Assembly: GCA_036280655.1 (NCBI GenBank)
Contig: DASUQI010000014.1
Location: 1 to 40,803 of the forward strand
Source: DASSJM01 sp036280655
Lineage (GTDB): Bacteria; Actinomycetota; UBA4738; HRBIN12
Reading direction: 5' to 3'
Length of the DNA stretch: 40,803 bases
How positions within the stretch are numbered: the stretch's first letter is position 1; each line of letters begins with the position of its first letter. The notes beneath the pieces are model-generated. The model was not told the DNA's origin. It saw only the letters and a program-made list of their open reading frames with translations, and did no database searches. This document shows positions 1 through 7,601 of the stretch, in pieces. Both the position numbers and the translations under genes were made by a program.

Positions 1-876
1 GCTCGGCCGGGGACCCGTAAGCGGAGCCGAGCCCGGCGACGTCCCGAGACTCGACGCCTCAGGAGTCGGCTCAGGGATCGGAGCCCCCACGATCGTGATG
101 TCCGAGCGGCGCGGGATCGGGCGCTCCAGCGTGGCGTGGTGGACCTCGGCCGCGACCGTCGACTCCTCGCCGCTCCCGTCGTCGACGAAGTCGAGGATCA
201 CGGCGGTGATGTTGTCGATGCCGCCCGCCCGGTTCGCCTCCTTCACGAGCTCGTCGACCGCCGGCTGCGGGTCCGGGTTGCGGCCGAGGATCTCTCGGAT
301 CTGCTCGTCGGAGACCATCCCGGTGAGCCCATCCGAACAGAGCAGGATCCGATCGCCGCCGGCCACCTCGACGTCGGACTCGTCGACCTGGACGGCGGCG
401 TCCACGCCGAGCGCGCGGGTCAGGATGCTGCGGTGGGGATGGGTCTCGGCCTCCTCCTCGGTGATCTCGCCCTCCACCACCATCTTGTGGACGAGCGTGT
501 GGTCCTCGGTGAGGAGCGAGAGCTCGCCGGCGCGGAACAGGTACGCGCGCGAGTCGCCGACGTGCGCGAGGTGCACCCGGCCGCCGTCGATCAGCGCCGC
601 GGTGAGGGTGGTTCCCATCCCGGAGACGCTGCGGTCCTTCTGCGACCGGTCGAACACGGCGCGGTTCGCCTGCTCGACCTGCTGGGCGAGCGTCCCCGAT
701 CCCTGCTCGAACAGCGTCTGCACGGTCTCGAGCGCGAGGTTCGAGGCGACCTCTCCGCCGCGATGGCCGCCCATGCCGTCGGCGACGGCGTACAGGGGCG
801 CGATGACAAGGTAAGAGTCCTCGTTCCCCTCCCGGACCTGCCCGATGTCCGACGCGGCGCCGACCGCGACGTTCAT
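1..876 (-). CDS. pstP: PP2C-family Ser/Thr protein phosphatase (partial, runs off left edge)
   Basis: Metal-dependent protein phosphatase that dephosphorylates Ser/Thr-phosphorylated proteins, the usual partner of PknA/PknB-type kinases. The visible 292 residues show the PP2C motifs in order: NED near residue 19, DGMGGHRGGE (metal-binding Asp), a central GTTLTAALI strand, GDSRAYL, LCSDGLTGM and DNITAVIL. After the domain comes a Pro/Ser-rich stretch that continues past the left edge, where actinobacterial PstP usually has a membrane helix. The ATG at 876-874 overlaps the TGA of the upstream FhaB gene (ATGA), so the two are translationally coupled. The symbol rests on domain plus the fhaA-fhaB-pstP order; kinase and rodA/pbpA genes would be expected beyond the edge but are not seen. 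Confidence 0.93.
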   Translation of the reverse strand, partial: MNVAVGAASDIGQVREGNEDSYLVIAPLYAVADGMGGHRGGEVASNLALETVQTLFEQGSGTLAQQVEQANRAVFDRSQKDRSVSGMGTTLTAALIDGGRVHLAHVGDSRAYLFRAGELSLLTEDHTLVHKMVVEGEITEEEAETHPHRSILTRALGVDAAVQVDESDVEVAGGDRILLCSDGLTGMVSDEQIREILGRNPDPQPAVDELVKEANRAGGIDNITAVILDFVDDGSGEESTVAAEVHHATLERPIPRRSDITIVGAPIPEPTPEASSLGTSPGSAPLTGPRPS

Positions 877-1340
877 CGGCGGAGCTCCAGCACGGTCTTG
901 CCGACGCGAACCACGTCGCCGACGTGGACCTCGACCGGCGCCTGCACCCGCCGGTCGTTCAGGTACGTGCCGTTCGTCGAGCCGAGGTCCTCGACGTACC
1001 AGGAGCCGTCCCGGTCGGCGAGTCGGGCGTGCATCTGGGAAACGTACGTGTCTTGGAGTCGAATCGCACATCCGTTCCCACGCCCGATCTCCGTCGGGTC
1101 GCCCAGCCGAACGGTGGCCGCCTTGTCGCCCCCCGCGTCGTGGACCACGACCTGCGTGGGCCGCTTCCCGCCCTTGGACGCCTTGGCCGGCGGCGCAGCG
1201 GCCGACGTCCGCATCTGCGCGGTGCCCCCGCGGCGTTTCCCGCTCACGTCCGTCGCGACCGAGCGGATCGCGCGGTAGACGAAGAAATAGAGGAGCACGA
1301 GCAGGCCGTACTTCAGGACCGACAGGACGAACGGCGACAC
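873..1340 (-). CDS. fhaB: FhaB-like membrane-anchored FHA-domain protein
   Basis: A 155-residue protein that binds phosphothreonine peptides. Residues about 5-27 form one hydrophobic helix (VLKYGLLVLLYFFVYRAIRS), followed by a basic linker and a C-terminal FHA domain (residues about 70-153). The FHA motifs are GDPTEIGRGNGCAIRL, the Ser/His pair in SQMHARL, and GSTNGTYLN. Length and architecture match actinobacterial FhaB/FipA, a substrate of PknA/B-type kinases acting in cell division and envelope growth. The start is GTG at 1340-1338, one base after the FhaA stop codon. The 3' end overlaps the phosphatase start by 4 bases. Family role is known; the role here is inferred from synteny. Confidence 0.92.
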   Translation of the reverse strand: MSPFVLSVLKYGLLVLLYFFVYRAIRSVATDVSGKRRGGTAQMRTSAAAPPAKASKGGKRPTQVVVHDAGGDKAATVRLGDPTEIGRGNGCAIRLQDTYVSQMHARLADRDGSWYVEDLGSTNGTYLNDRRVQAPVEVHVGDVVRVGKTVLELRR

Positions 1341-1341
1341 G

Positions 1342-2022
1342 TCACCCGCTCCTGAACTCGAGGGCCGTCTCGCCGATCGTGATCCGGTCGCCGTCCTCGA
1401 GCAGGTGCTCCCGGATCGGGGTCCCGTTCACGAGCGTGCCGTTCGTCGAGCCGAGGTCCGACAGGACGAACCCGTCCTCGGTCCGCCGGACCTCCGCGTG
1501 CTGCCGCGAGGCGCCGACGTCGTCCACGACGACGTCGCACTCGGGGAGCCGCCCGATCGTCATCGTGGGCCGGTCGAGGGCGTGGCTCCGCCCCTCCGAG
1601 ACCGAGACGAGGGAGCCGCGGCCGCCCTCCGGTTGCGGGGGGAGCTCCTCCTCGCCCTCCACGAAGGACGCCGCGCACACGAACCGCCCCTTGCCGAGCT
1701 CCTCGTCCACCTCGAACTCGATCTCGGGCGGGCCGACGAGGCCCCAGCCGCGCTCGGCCGCGGCATCGCGGACCACCTGCTTCAGCTCGCCCACGAGCGC
1801 CTGCTCGGCCTGCTCGAACCGCGCCCCGTCCTGCTCCGAGAGCGTGAACACGTAGCGGTTCGGCGCCCAGACCTCGCGAACGCCGACCGTCTTGGCCGAG
1901 TCCATCTCCCGCATCAGCCGCTTGGCGAGCTCGACCGGTTGCAGTCCCGAACGGAAGGTGGTCGCGAAGAAGCCCTCGACGAGTCCGCCGAGGCGTCGTT
2001 CGAAGTCGCGAAGGATCGGCAC
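1342..2022 (-). CDS. fhaA: FhaA-like protein (DUF3662 + FHA domain), short form
   Basis: A 226-residue protein with an N-terminal DUF3662 domain (residues about 1-115, beginning MPILRDFERRLGGLVEGFF) and a C-terminal FHA domain (about 150-225; TIGRLPECDVVVDD, SRQHAEV, GSTNGTLVNG). In mycobacteria FhaA recognises phosphorylated partners such as the MviN pseudokinase domain. There the two domains are separated by a long disordered, repeat-rich linker; here the linker is only about 35 residues. It is the first gene of the fhaA-fhaB-phosphatase operon. A minus-strand -10-like TAGGAT lies at 2065-2060. The ATG at 2022 fits the conserved N-terminus. Confidence 0.92.
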   Translation of the reverse strand: MPILRDFERRLGGLVEGFFATTFRSGLQPVELAKRLMREMDSAKTVGVREVWAPNRYVFTLSEQDGARFEQAEQALVGELKQVVRDAAAERGWGLVGPPEIEFEVDEELGKGRFVCAASFVEGEEELPPQPEGGRGSLVSVSEGRSHALDRPTMTIGRLPECDVVVDDVGASRQHAEVRRTEDGFVLSDLGSTNGTLVNGTPIREHLLEDGDRITIGETALEFRSG

Positions 2023-2059
2023 GTGTCGGTGTTTGCGCTGGTCAGGAGCGCTCGCGCGT

Positions 2060-2065
2060 ATCCTA
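2060..2065 (-). promoter_or_regulatory. Candidate -10 box for the fhaA-fhaB-pstP operon
   Basis: TAGGAT on the minus strand, 38-43 bases upstream of the fhaA ATG, fits the actinobacterial housekeeping TANNNT form. No convincing -35 is visible at 16-18 bases. It lies in the short divergent region shared with the tRNA-Leu promoter. Confidence 0.35.
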
Positions 2066-2103
2066 CCCGCCGGCGTCCGACGGGAACCGGACCGGACCGC
2101 TGC

Positions 2104-2109
2104 TACGAT
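2104..2109 (+). promoter_or_regulatory. Candidate extended -10 box for tRNA-Leu
   Basis: TGCTACGAT gives an extended -10 (TACGAT) that would start transcription a few bases before the tRNA 5' end at 2121. No good -35 is visible. Confidence 0.4.
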
Positions 2110-2120
2110 TCCGAGCCCAC

Positions 2121-2205
2121 GGGCGAGTGGCGGAATCTGGCAGACGCGCAGGATTCAGGTTCCTGTGTCCGCAAGGACGTGGGGGTTCAACTCCCCCCTC
2201 GCCCA
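2121..2205 (+). tRNA. tRNA-Leu (anticodon CAG)
   Basis: An 85-base class II tRNA. The acceptor stem pairs GGGCGAG (2121-2127) with CTCGCCC (2198-2204), with discriminator A2205. The D arm follows at GCGGAATCTGGCAGACGC. The anticodon stem pairs CAGGA with TCCTG around loop TTCAGGT, giving anticodon CAG. A long variable arm (TGTCCGCAAGGACG) is the leucine type, and the T arm is GGGGGTTCAACTCCCCC. CCA is not encoded. As I recall, a tRNA-Leu next to fhaA also occurs in mycobacteria, which supports synteny. Confidence 0.96.
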
Positions 2206-2243
2206 CGATCGCGGACCCCGATCGAAGGCGCCCATCCCAGCAG

Positions 2244-2277
2244 CGAAGTGGCCGGCCCTGGAGGGCCGGCCACTTCG
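2244..2277. terminator. Perfect hairpin, probable bidirectional terminator
   Basis: CGAAGTGGCCGGCCCT (2244-2259) and AGGGCCGGCCACTTCG (2262-2277) are perfect reverse complements, a 16-bp GC-rich stem with a minimal loop. It sits between the plus-strand tRNA-Leu and the 3' end of the minus-strand peptidase gene, where it could end both transcripts. There is no T-run on either side, as is common for actinobacterial terminators. Confidence 0.7.
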
Positions 2278-2293
2278 TGCGCCACGAGAGGGA

Positions 2294-5200
2294 CTAGGCG
2301 CCCAGGAAGTCCAGGCTCCGGTCCATCAGGTCACCCCGAGCTGCGGCTCCGTCCACGCCCTCCAGGCCGAAGCCGAAGTAAAGCGTGATGAAGTTGGTCT
2401 CGGGGGGCGTCATGGAGACGATTCCTCCCTCCTCGAAGCCGAGATCCTCCGACCGCACCCAGTCGTTGAAGTTCGGATCCGAGCCGTCGGGTGGACCCGT
2501 CACGTCCCACGCTCCGAATCCGGTCTCGAAGGACTCCACGTCTTCGCCCGGCATCTGGACCGAGTCGACGAAGGACCCGAGCCCCTGGACCGCCCAGTCG
2601 CTGGCGTACGAGATGAAGACCTCGATGTCGTCCTCCGCGAAGGCAGCGAGATCCAGCGCCCAGGGCTCCCAGCCGGCCGAGCGTCCTGAGTTGGCCCACC
2701 ATTCCCCGGTGGTACCCGTCGGGGTGCACGCGCCCTCGCCGTCCCACGTCTGGTAGTGAGCGAGGTGAGGATGCAGCTCCTGCCATCCCGCCGGACAGCT
2801 CGCCAGGTCGGGGTCGTTCGGCCCGGTCGACTGGCTGTTGTGCCCGTTGAGATCCTCGAGCGTCGTCCATTCGGGGCTCGGTTCTCCCCTGTCCACCACC
2901 GTGTGAACCTCGACGAAGACGAAGTCCCAGTCGTGCTCCGTGTCGTAGGAGAACCGGAGCGTCATCTGGCCGCCGCTCGCCGGCACCGTGAAGGTCCGGC
3001 CGAGCCGCTTGTACGAGATGTCCGCCTGCTGCGAGAACACGTACCAGTTTCCTTCGAACGGAGCGAACGGGTTCGCACCGATGCCTCGATCCCAGTTGGC
3101 CCGAGCGTCGCTGGTGAACTGGGGGTAGACGTGCCTGGACAGGACGGTGCTGGTGGTCAGGAACGACGCGGTCGGGCTCAACCCCGCCCCGCCGACGTGG
3201 TTCTGGGCGCTGTCCGGGCCGTTGAAGGTCCACGGCCCGCCACCCGTGTACGGCGTGTCGGTCGCCTCCAGCGGGAACGGGTCGCCCGTCGAGCCGTCGA
3301 AGCCACCGCCCGCGTTGCGGCTGAACGCCCCCAGGTAGTACTGGAAGAAGTCGTTCTTGTCGCCCCACAGCAGGCACCGGTCGGCGACCTCGGGCGGAAC
3401 GGCCGGCCCCACGCATCGCTGGTTGGCGACCGGGTCGTAGAACTGCTGCTGGCCGGAGTTCTCCAGCCACCCGGCCCACTGGCCGGCGTAGAGCAGGGTG
3501 CCGCCCTCGTTGAGGTACTGGCGCATGTTGAGGGTGGCGTCCACCGCCAGCCGGGACACGTTGCCGCCCGTCCAGCCCGGCTCGCGGGTCACCAGATCGT
3601 TCCCCGTGTACCAGACGACCGTGTCGTAGTGGCCGAGCACGCCCAAGGGGTCGGGCGACGTCCGGCCGTTGGCGTCGATGTCGTAGACATCGAAGGTCCG
3701 GCCCGACGCCGTCACCGCATCGGCGTAGTAGGAGAGGTAGTTCGGATCCGTCGTGCTTGCGTAGTTCGGGATCTGTGATACGCCGGTGCGGTCCTCGGCG
3801 GCCACGATCAGGACGTCGGCGTCGGCGTCCTCGACCACCTCGAACGTCACCGGGTCGGTCGACTCACCGCCTCCGGAGAACCAGTACTCGACCGAGTCAC
3901 CGACCGCCAAGCCGGGGATCTCGCCGCGGAGGTAGTGGTAGTAGACGTCGTAGTCGTTGTTGCCCCCGAAGACCTCGCCATCGGCGGACTCCGACGTTTC
4001 AGCCGTCTGCTCGCCCCCGTCGTCGATGGAGTAGTGCAGGGTCACCGCCCCGACATCTCGCTTGGCCAAGACCTCGACGGGTTGGCTGCTTCCGCCCGCG
4101 TACGAGGTCTGGACACGAAGGTCCGAGCTCGGCCAGCTCGACTTCCACGGGTCGATCTCCCCGACGTTCACGTACAGACCGGCGGTGTCGAGGCCAGTGT
4201 GGGATGTCGGGTCGTCGGGGTCGCCCGCGGAACGGGCCAGGTTCAGGGCGAAAGCGAGGTTCCGCTCGAACTCCGCCCGGACCTTGGCCTCGTCGTCGGG
4301 GAACTCGAACCCGTTGTTGCAGCCGGGCTCGCCCTCGCATCCCTCCGAAAGCTCAGGGGTCCACGCCAGGACGCCCTCGGTCGCGTGGGCCCAGTCGGTG
4401 AACTCTCCGTTGGTCGTGTACAGGTCTGCCCCGACTCCGGGGTTGAAGTCCGCGATCGCGGGATCGTCGTCGGTCCCACTCAACGCGACGTAGATGGGGT
4501 CGTCGGCTGAGGGCGTCAGTGTTTGCCACCCCTGCGCGTACAGCAGGAGCTGCCCGAACGAGTGATAGCTGATGGCGAACTTGAAGTCCGCCATGTTCTG
4601 GACCAGGCCCATGCTGGACTGGGTCTCTGGCTCCGAGCCCGGAGCATCGCCCCGATACGTCTCGTTGGACGGCACCGAGGACGACCGGTCGTCCTCCCAG
4701 CGCCAGTGGTTGGGGTAGTTCCGGTTCAGGTCCACGCCGTCGGCGCTGTTGATGATGCCGTTGTCGTCGTTGTCTTGGAGGTTCTTGCGCCAGAGCCGCT
4801 CGTCGGTGAACGTGAACTCGTACCCGTCGGGGTTCACGACCGGGACGAACCACAGCTCGGACGTCTCCAGGATCTCGACGACGTCCGGGTTCTCCGCACG
4901 CCGCTCGGCGAGGAACCACTCGAGCAGCCGCATCGTCACCTCGGTGCTGATCCACTCCCGCGCATGCGTGGTCCCCTGGTACAGGACCGCAGGACGACTG
5001 CCGAGCGGGCGTCCGCGAGCACCTTGCGTCATGCGGATCGCCAAGATGTCTCGCCCTTCCACGGTGTCGCCGATGTCGTACAGCTTGACGAAGCCCTGGT
5101 ACTGGGGGTTGACGCCGATCTCGAGGAGCTGGTCCTCGATGCCGCCGGGTTCGTCGTACGAGCGGAACACGTCGAATCCGAAGATCGACTGGCTCGCGGC

Positions 5201-5578
5201 AGCGACCCGCGCTTCGCGCTCCTTGGGAGCACTCTGGAGTGTGAGCTCGACACCCTTCGCCTCCAGCACGCGCTGCTCTCCGGGGGAAAGGACCAGCGCC
5301 ACCACGATCCCGTCGAGCGTGTCCTCGACCGGCGTGACGTCGTAGCCCTGGTTGACGAGGCCCTGCAGCGTCGAAGCGTCGACCGTGGCCTCGAACACCT
5401 TGAGCGTGCCGGGTTTCCCGCTTGCGACGGCCGCGGCGGGAGGCAGCTGGGCTCCGCTCAGCGGAGATCGTTCGGTTTCGCCCTGCCCTCGTTCCTGTGC
5501 GCCGACGGTGGTGACAAGCGAAGCGAGCACGATGACGACGGTCAGGGCGGGGAGTCCCGCCCGGCGATGGTTCCTCAT
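2294..5578 (-). CDS. Secreted M14 zinc carboxypeptidase with large C-terminal region
   Basis: A 1094-residue exported peptidase. Residues 1-27 look like a Sec signal peptide (basic MRNHRR, hydrophobic core, VGA-Q cleavage). An N-terminal propeptide-like region precedes the M14 domain (about 135-450). The zinc ligands are H205 and E208 (HARE) and H339 (ISYHSFG). The substrate-binding pair is N285-R286 (DLNRNYPNHW) and the catalytic Glu is E409 (WTPELSEG). All key residues are present, so it should be active. The C-terminal 600 residues contain a Ca/Asp-rich region, a Rossmann-like stretch (DTVVWYTGND, GGTLLYAGQW) and two jelly-roll-like segments resembling the MAM-like part of immune-inhibitor-A proteases. 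A strong Shine-Dalgarno (AAGGAGGTCCG) precedes the ATG. It probably degrades peptides outside the cell. It lies 108 bases downstream of larC but is functionally unrelated. Confidence 0.93.
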   Translation of the reverse strand: MRNHRRAGLPALTVVIVLASLVTTVGAQERGQGETERSPLSGAQLPPAAAVASGKPGTLKVFEATVDASTLQGLVNQGYDVTPVEDTLDGIVVALVLSPGEQRVLEAKGVELTLQSAPKEREARVAAASQSIFGFDVFRSYDEPGGIEDQLLEIGVNPQYQGFVKLYDIGDTVEGRDILAIRMTQGARGRPLGSRPAVLYQGTTHAREWISTEVTMRLLEWFLAERRAENPDVVEILETSELWFVPVVNPDGYEFTFTDERLWRKNLQDNDDNGIINSADGVDLNRNYPNHWRWEDDRSSSVPSNETYRGDAPGSEPETQSSMGLVQNMADFKFAISYHSFGQLLLYAQGWQTLTPSADDPIYVALSGTDDDPAIADFNPGVGADLYTTNGEFTDWAHATEGVLAWTPELSEGCEGEPGCNNGFEFPDDEAKVRAEFERNLAFALNLARSAGDPDDPTSHTGLDTAGLYVNVGEIDPWKSSWPSSDLRVQTSYAGGSSQPVEVLAKRDVGAVTLHYSIDDGGEQTAETSESADGEVFGGNNDYDVYYHYLRGEIPGLAVGDSVEYWFSGGGESTDPVTFEVVEDADADVLIVAAEDRTGVSQIPNYASTTDPNYLSYYADAVTASGRTFDVYDIDANGRTSPDPLGVLGHYDTVVWYTGNDLVTREPGWTGGNVSRLAVDATLNMRQYLNEGGTLLYAGQWAGWLENSGQQQFYDPVANQRCVGPAVPPEVADRCLLWGDKNDFFQYYLGAFSRNAGGGFDGSTGDPFPLEATDTPYTGGGPWTFNGPDSAQNHVGGAGLSPTASFLTTSTVLSRHVYPQFTSDARANWDRGIGANPFAPFEGNWYVFSQQADISYKRLGRTFTVPASGGQMTLRFSYDTEHDWDFVFVEVHTVVDRGEPSPEWTTLEDLNGHNSQSTGPNDPDLASCPAGWQELHPHLAHYQTWDGEGACTPTGTTGEWWANSGRSAGWEPWALDLAAFAEDDIEVFISYASDWAVQGLGSFVDSVQMPGEDVESFETGFGAWDVTGPPDGSDPNFNDWVRSEDLGFEEGGIVSMTPPETNFITLYFGFGLEGVDGAAARGDLMDRSLDFLGA

Positions 5579-5686
5579 TCGGACCTCCTTGCGTAGAAGC
5601 AGGTGCTCCGAGGCGCCCGAGGGGTACCCAAGTTCCGGGAGCCTAAACCTGGAAGATCTGCGGCCTCGATCGGCCGACCGCGCGAC

Positions 5687-6502
5687 CTACCCGGCGTCGC
5701 CGTCGTCCTCCCGGTCCGGCTGATCGAGTTCGGGGACCAGGCGGAGCTCGGGGGTCCCCGGCACGGTCGGAAGCGACGAGGCGGGCTCCTCGGCCCCGAC
5801 GAGCACGCGCGTGACGTTCGGGAAGTCGAGGCGGGCCTCGCCGGCCCCGTAGCCCGCCGTCTCGACGCGGATCGCCGGAAGCTCGCCGTACCCCTCGACG
5901 GTGGCCGCGAGCACGGCCGCGCCGGCGGCGTTGGTGAGCTCGGCGGTCACGCCCCGCGAGTACAGGGGTGCACCACGGAGGAGCTCGACCACGGTGGGCG
6001 AGGGGATCGGCATCGCGCCGTGCTCGGTCCGCGCCATCCCGAGACCGGTCGGCACCGCGGACGCGAACACCCGCTCCACGCCGAGCATCGTGAGCGCGAG
6101 CGCCGTGCCGGTAACCACGACGATCGTGTCGAGCCCGGCGACCGCGTGGAACGTCACGCTCTCGAGGTCGCGTCGTTGCACGCGGGCCTCGGCCTCCGCG
6201 TACCTGCGGAGGATCCGGTGCGCGAGCTGCGACGCATCAGCCGGCAGGTCCGCGGCGTCGAGCGTCGCGCGCACGCTCGCGTACGTACGGATCACGCCCG
6301 CCGTCCCCGAGGTGTGGATGCCGAGCCGCACCGCGCGGATCCCGTGCTCGTCGACCTCCTCGATCTCAAGCTCGAACGGCTCGAGCGGGAGCGTGGACAG
6401 GTGCGTTCGGACCTCGTCGAGGTCCGCGCCGGCGTCGATGAGCGCCGCGAGCGCCGAGTCCCCAGAGATCCCGGCGATGCAATCGAAGTAGGCGAGCCGC
6501 AC
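5687..6502 (-). CDS. larC: LarC-type nickel pincer cofactor protein, N-terminal part only
   Basis: LarC (former DUF111) inserts nickel into the pyridinium pincer cofactor of lactate racemase-type enzymes, using CTP. This 271-residue protein starts LAYFDCIAGISGDSALAALID, the typical LarC N-terminus. It contains AEARVQRRDLESVTFHAVAGLDTIVVVTG and PTGLGMARTEHGAMPIPSPTVVELLRG. Start is GTG at 6502-6500; an open frame extends further upstream but enters the divergent promoter region and lacks homology. Complete LarC proteins are about 400 or more residues, with a C-terminal CTP/nickel-handling half (LarC2). Here the reading frame stops after an acidic tail, and only 108 bases separate it from the peptidase, so the C-terminal domain is absent. 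LarB and LarE are not in the window. Confidence 0.85.
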   Translation of the reverse strand: MRLAYFDCIAGISGDSALAALIDAGADLDEVRTHLSTLPLEPFELEIEEVDEHGIRAVRLGIHTSGTAGVIRTYASVRATLDAADLPADASQLAHRILRRYAEAEARVQRRDLESVTFHAVAGLDTIVVVTGTALALTMLGVERVFASAVPTGLGMARTEHGAMPIPSPTVVELLRGAPLYSRGVTAELTNAAGAAVLAATVEGYGELPAIRVETAGYGAGEARLDFPNVTRVLVGAEEPASSLPTVPGTPELRLVPELDQPDREDDGDAG

Positions 6503-6546
6503 GCTGATCAGGGAGCTCCTCGCCCCGCTCGTCGGCGAGGGGGTTG

Positions 6547-6556
6547 ATTGTATACT
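6547..6556. promoter_or_regulatory. Divergent -10 boxes between larC and the DUF4446 gene
   Basis: In an otherwise GC-rich 103-base divergent gap, ATTGTATACT gives TATACT on the plus strand (6551-6556, preceded by TTG) and TACAAT on the minus strand (6552-6547). These are the only good -10 matches there. -35 elements are not evident. Confidence 0.45.
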
Positions 6557-6605
6557 CGGCCCCTCCGAGAAGCCGCAGGTCAGCGGCCACTTCGGCCAAA
6601 CGACG

Positions 6606-7094
6606 ATGAACTTCTCCACCGAGACACTCAGCCGACTGGTCCTGATCGCGATCGGTCTCGGGGTCCTCGCGCTCGCGTTGTCGGCATTGGCGCCGGGACG
6701 CCGTCGCAAGCAGGGGCCGATCGAGGTGGACGAGGTGCTCCACGACATCCTCGAGGGACAGTCCGACCGGATCGCCCGGCTGGAGGGCGCGGTGCGATCG
6801 CTCATGACGACCGACCGGCGGCACGAAGGACTGATCGAGGGGGCGGTTCGGCGCGTCGGGCTCGTGCGCTACGACGCGTTCGAGGACGTGGGCGGCAGGC
6901 TCTCGTTCTCGTGCGCGCTGCTCGACGATCACGGCAGCGGCGTCGTGATGACCTCGATCAACGGACGCGCGGATACCAGGGTCTACGCCAAGCCGGTCAC
7001 GGAGGGTCAGAGCCAGTACAACCTGTCGCTCGAGGAGGAAGAGGCGATCGGGCAGGCCCTCGCGGGGCCGCGGAAGGTGGTGAGCGCCTCGTGA
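6606..7094 (+). CDS. DUF4446 family membrane-anchored protein
   Basis: A 162-residue protein of the uncharacterised DUF4446 family. An N-terminal hydrophobic helix (residues about 8-28, LSRLVLIAIGLGVLALALSAL) is followed by RRRK, a coiled-coil stretch (about 40-75), and the family core VGLVRYDAFEDVGGRLSFSCALLDDHGSGVVMTSINGR with the typical ending YNLSLEEEEAIGQAL. Function is unknown. Its TGA overlaps the GTG start of the bactofilin gene, so a joint envelope or cytoskeletal role is possible, but that is inference. Confidence 0.88.
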   Translation: MNFSTETLSRLVLIAIGLGVLALALSALAPGRRRKQGPIEVDEVLHDILEGQSDRIARLEGAVRSLMTTDRRHEGLIEGAVRRVGLVRYDAFEDVGGRLSFSCALLDDHGSGVVMTSINGRADTRVYAKPVTEGQSQYNLSLEEEEAIGQALAGPRKVVSAS

Positions 7095-7600
7095 TCTGGC
7101 GCAAGGACGAACCGACGGATGCGGCCGGCCAGGACGGTCCGGCGACCACGACCACCGCTCGATCGGACAAGGCCGACGGGCGACGGAGAACGGGGGTGGA
7201 GCGCATGGCGGAGCAGGGCGGAGAGGTCACGATCGTCGGCCAGGGAGCCAGGCTCGAGGGGACCGTGGTCTCGGCCGGCTCCCTTCGGATCGACGGCCAG
7301 GTCAAGGGCCAGATCAACGCTGAGGGCGACGTCCTGCTGTCGCCGCAGAGCCAGGTCGAGGCCGACATCCGCGCCCAGAACGTTGTGGTGGCCGGGCGGT
7401 TCAAGGGCGCCATCAACGTCAAGGGTCGCGCCGAGCTCGCTCGCGGCGGTCGCGTCGACGGCGACATCACGTCCAAGACGCTCGTCGTGGAAGAGGGGGG
7501 CATCTTCCAGGGTCAGTCGATCATGGACCAGCAGCCCGCCCAGCCGGCGGGCAAGCACTCGAAGGCGCCCGAGCCCGAGGTCGAAGAGGCCACGGTCTAG
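7091..7600 (+). CDS. Bactofilin (polymer-forming cytoskeletal protein)
   Basis: Bactofilins form non-polar filaments near the membrane and recruit envelope enzymes. This 169-residue protein has a polar N-terminal tail and a bactofilin beta-helix core (about 45-145) with the repeated pattern GTVVSAGSLRIDGQVKGQI, AQNVVVAGRFKGAIN, GRAELARGGRVDGDI. A Pro/acidic C-terminal tail follows. Start is GTG at 7091, overlapping the DUF4446 stop (GTGA). An internal ATG at 7205 (MAEQGG) would remove the tail and is a possible alternative. The gene ends one base before the serS start codon. Confidence 0.92.
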   Translation: MIWRKDEPTDAAGQDGPATTTTARSDKADGRRRTGVERMAEQGGEVTIVGQGARLEGTVVSAGSLRIDGQVKGQINAEGDVLLSPQSQVEADIRAQNVVVAGRFKGAINVKGRAELARGGRVDGDITSKTLVVEEGGIFQGQSIMDQQPAQPAGKHSKAPEPEVEEATV

Positions 7601-7601
7601 C

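Noticed and set aside
2294..6502. Functional link between larC and the M14 peptidase
   Set aside because: Same strand but 108 bases apart, with a strong independent ribosome site and no shared pathway; adjacency alone is not evidence.
6503..6805. N-terminal extension of larC up to 6805
   Set aside because: It overlaps the divergent DUF4446 gene and promoter, has no LarC homology, and the GTG at 6502 matches the family start.
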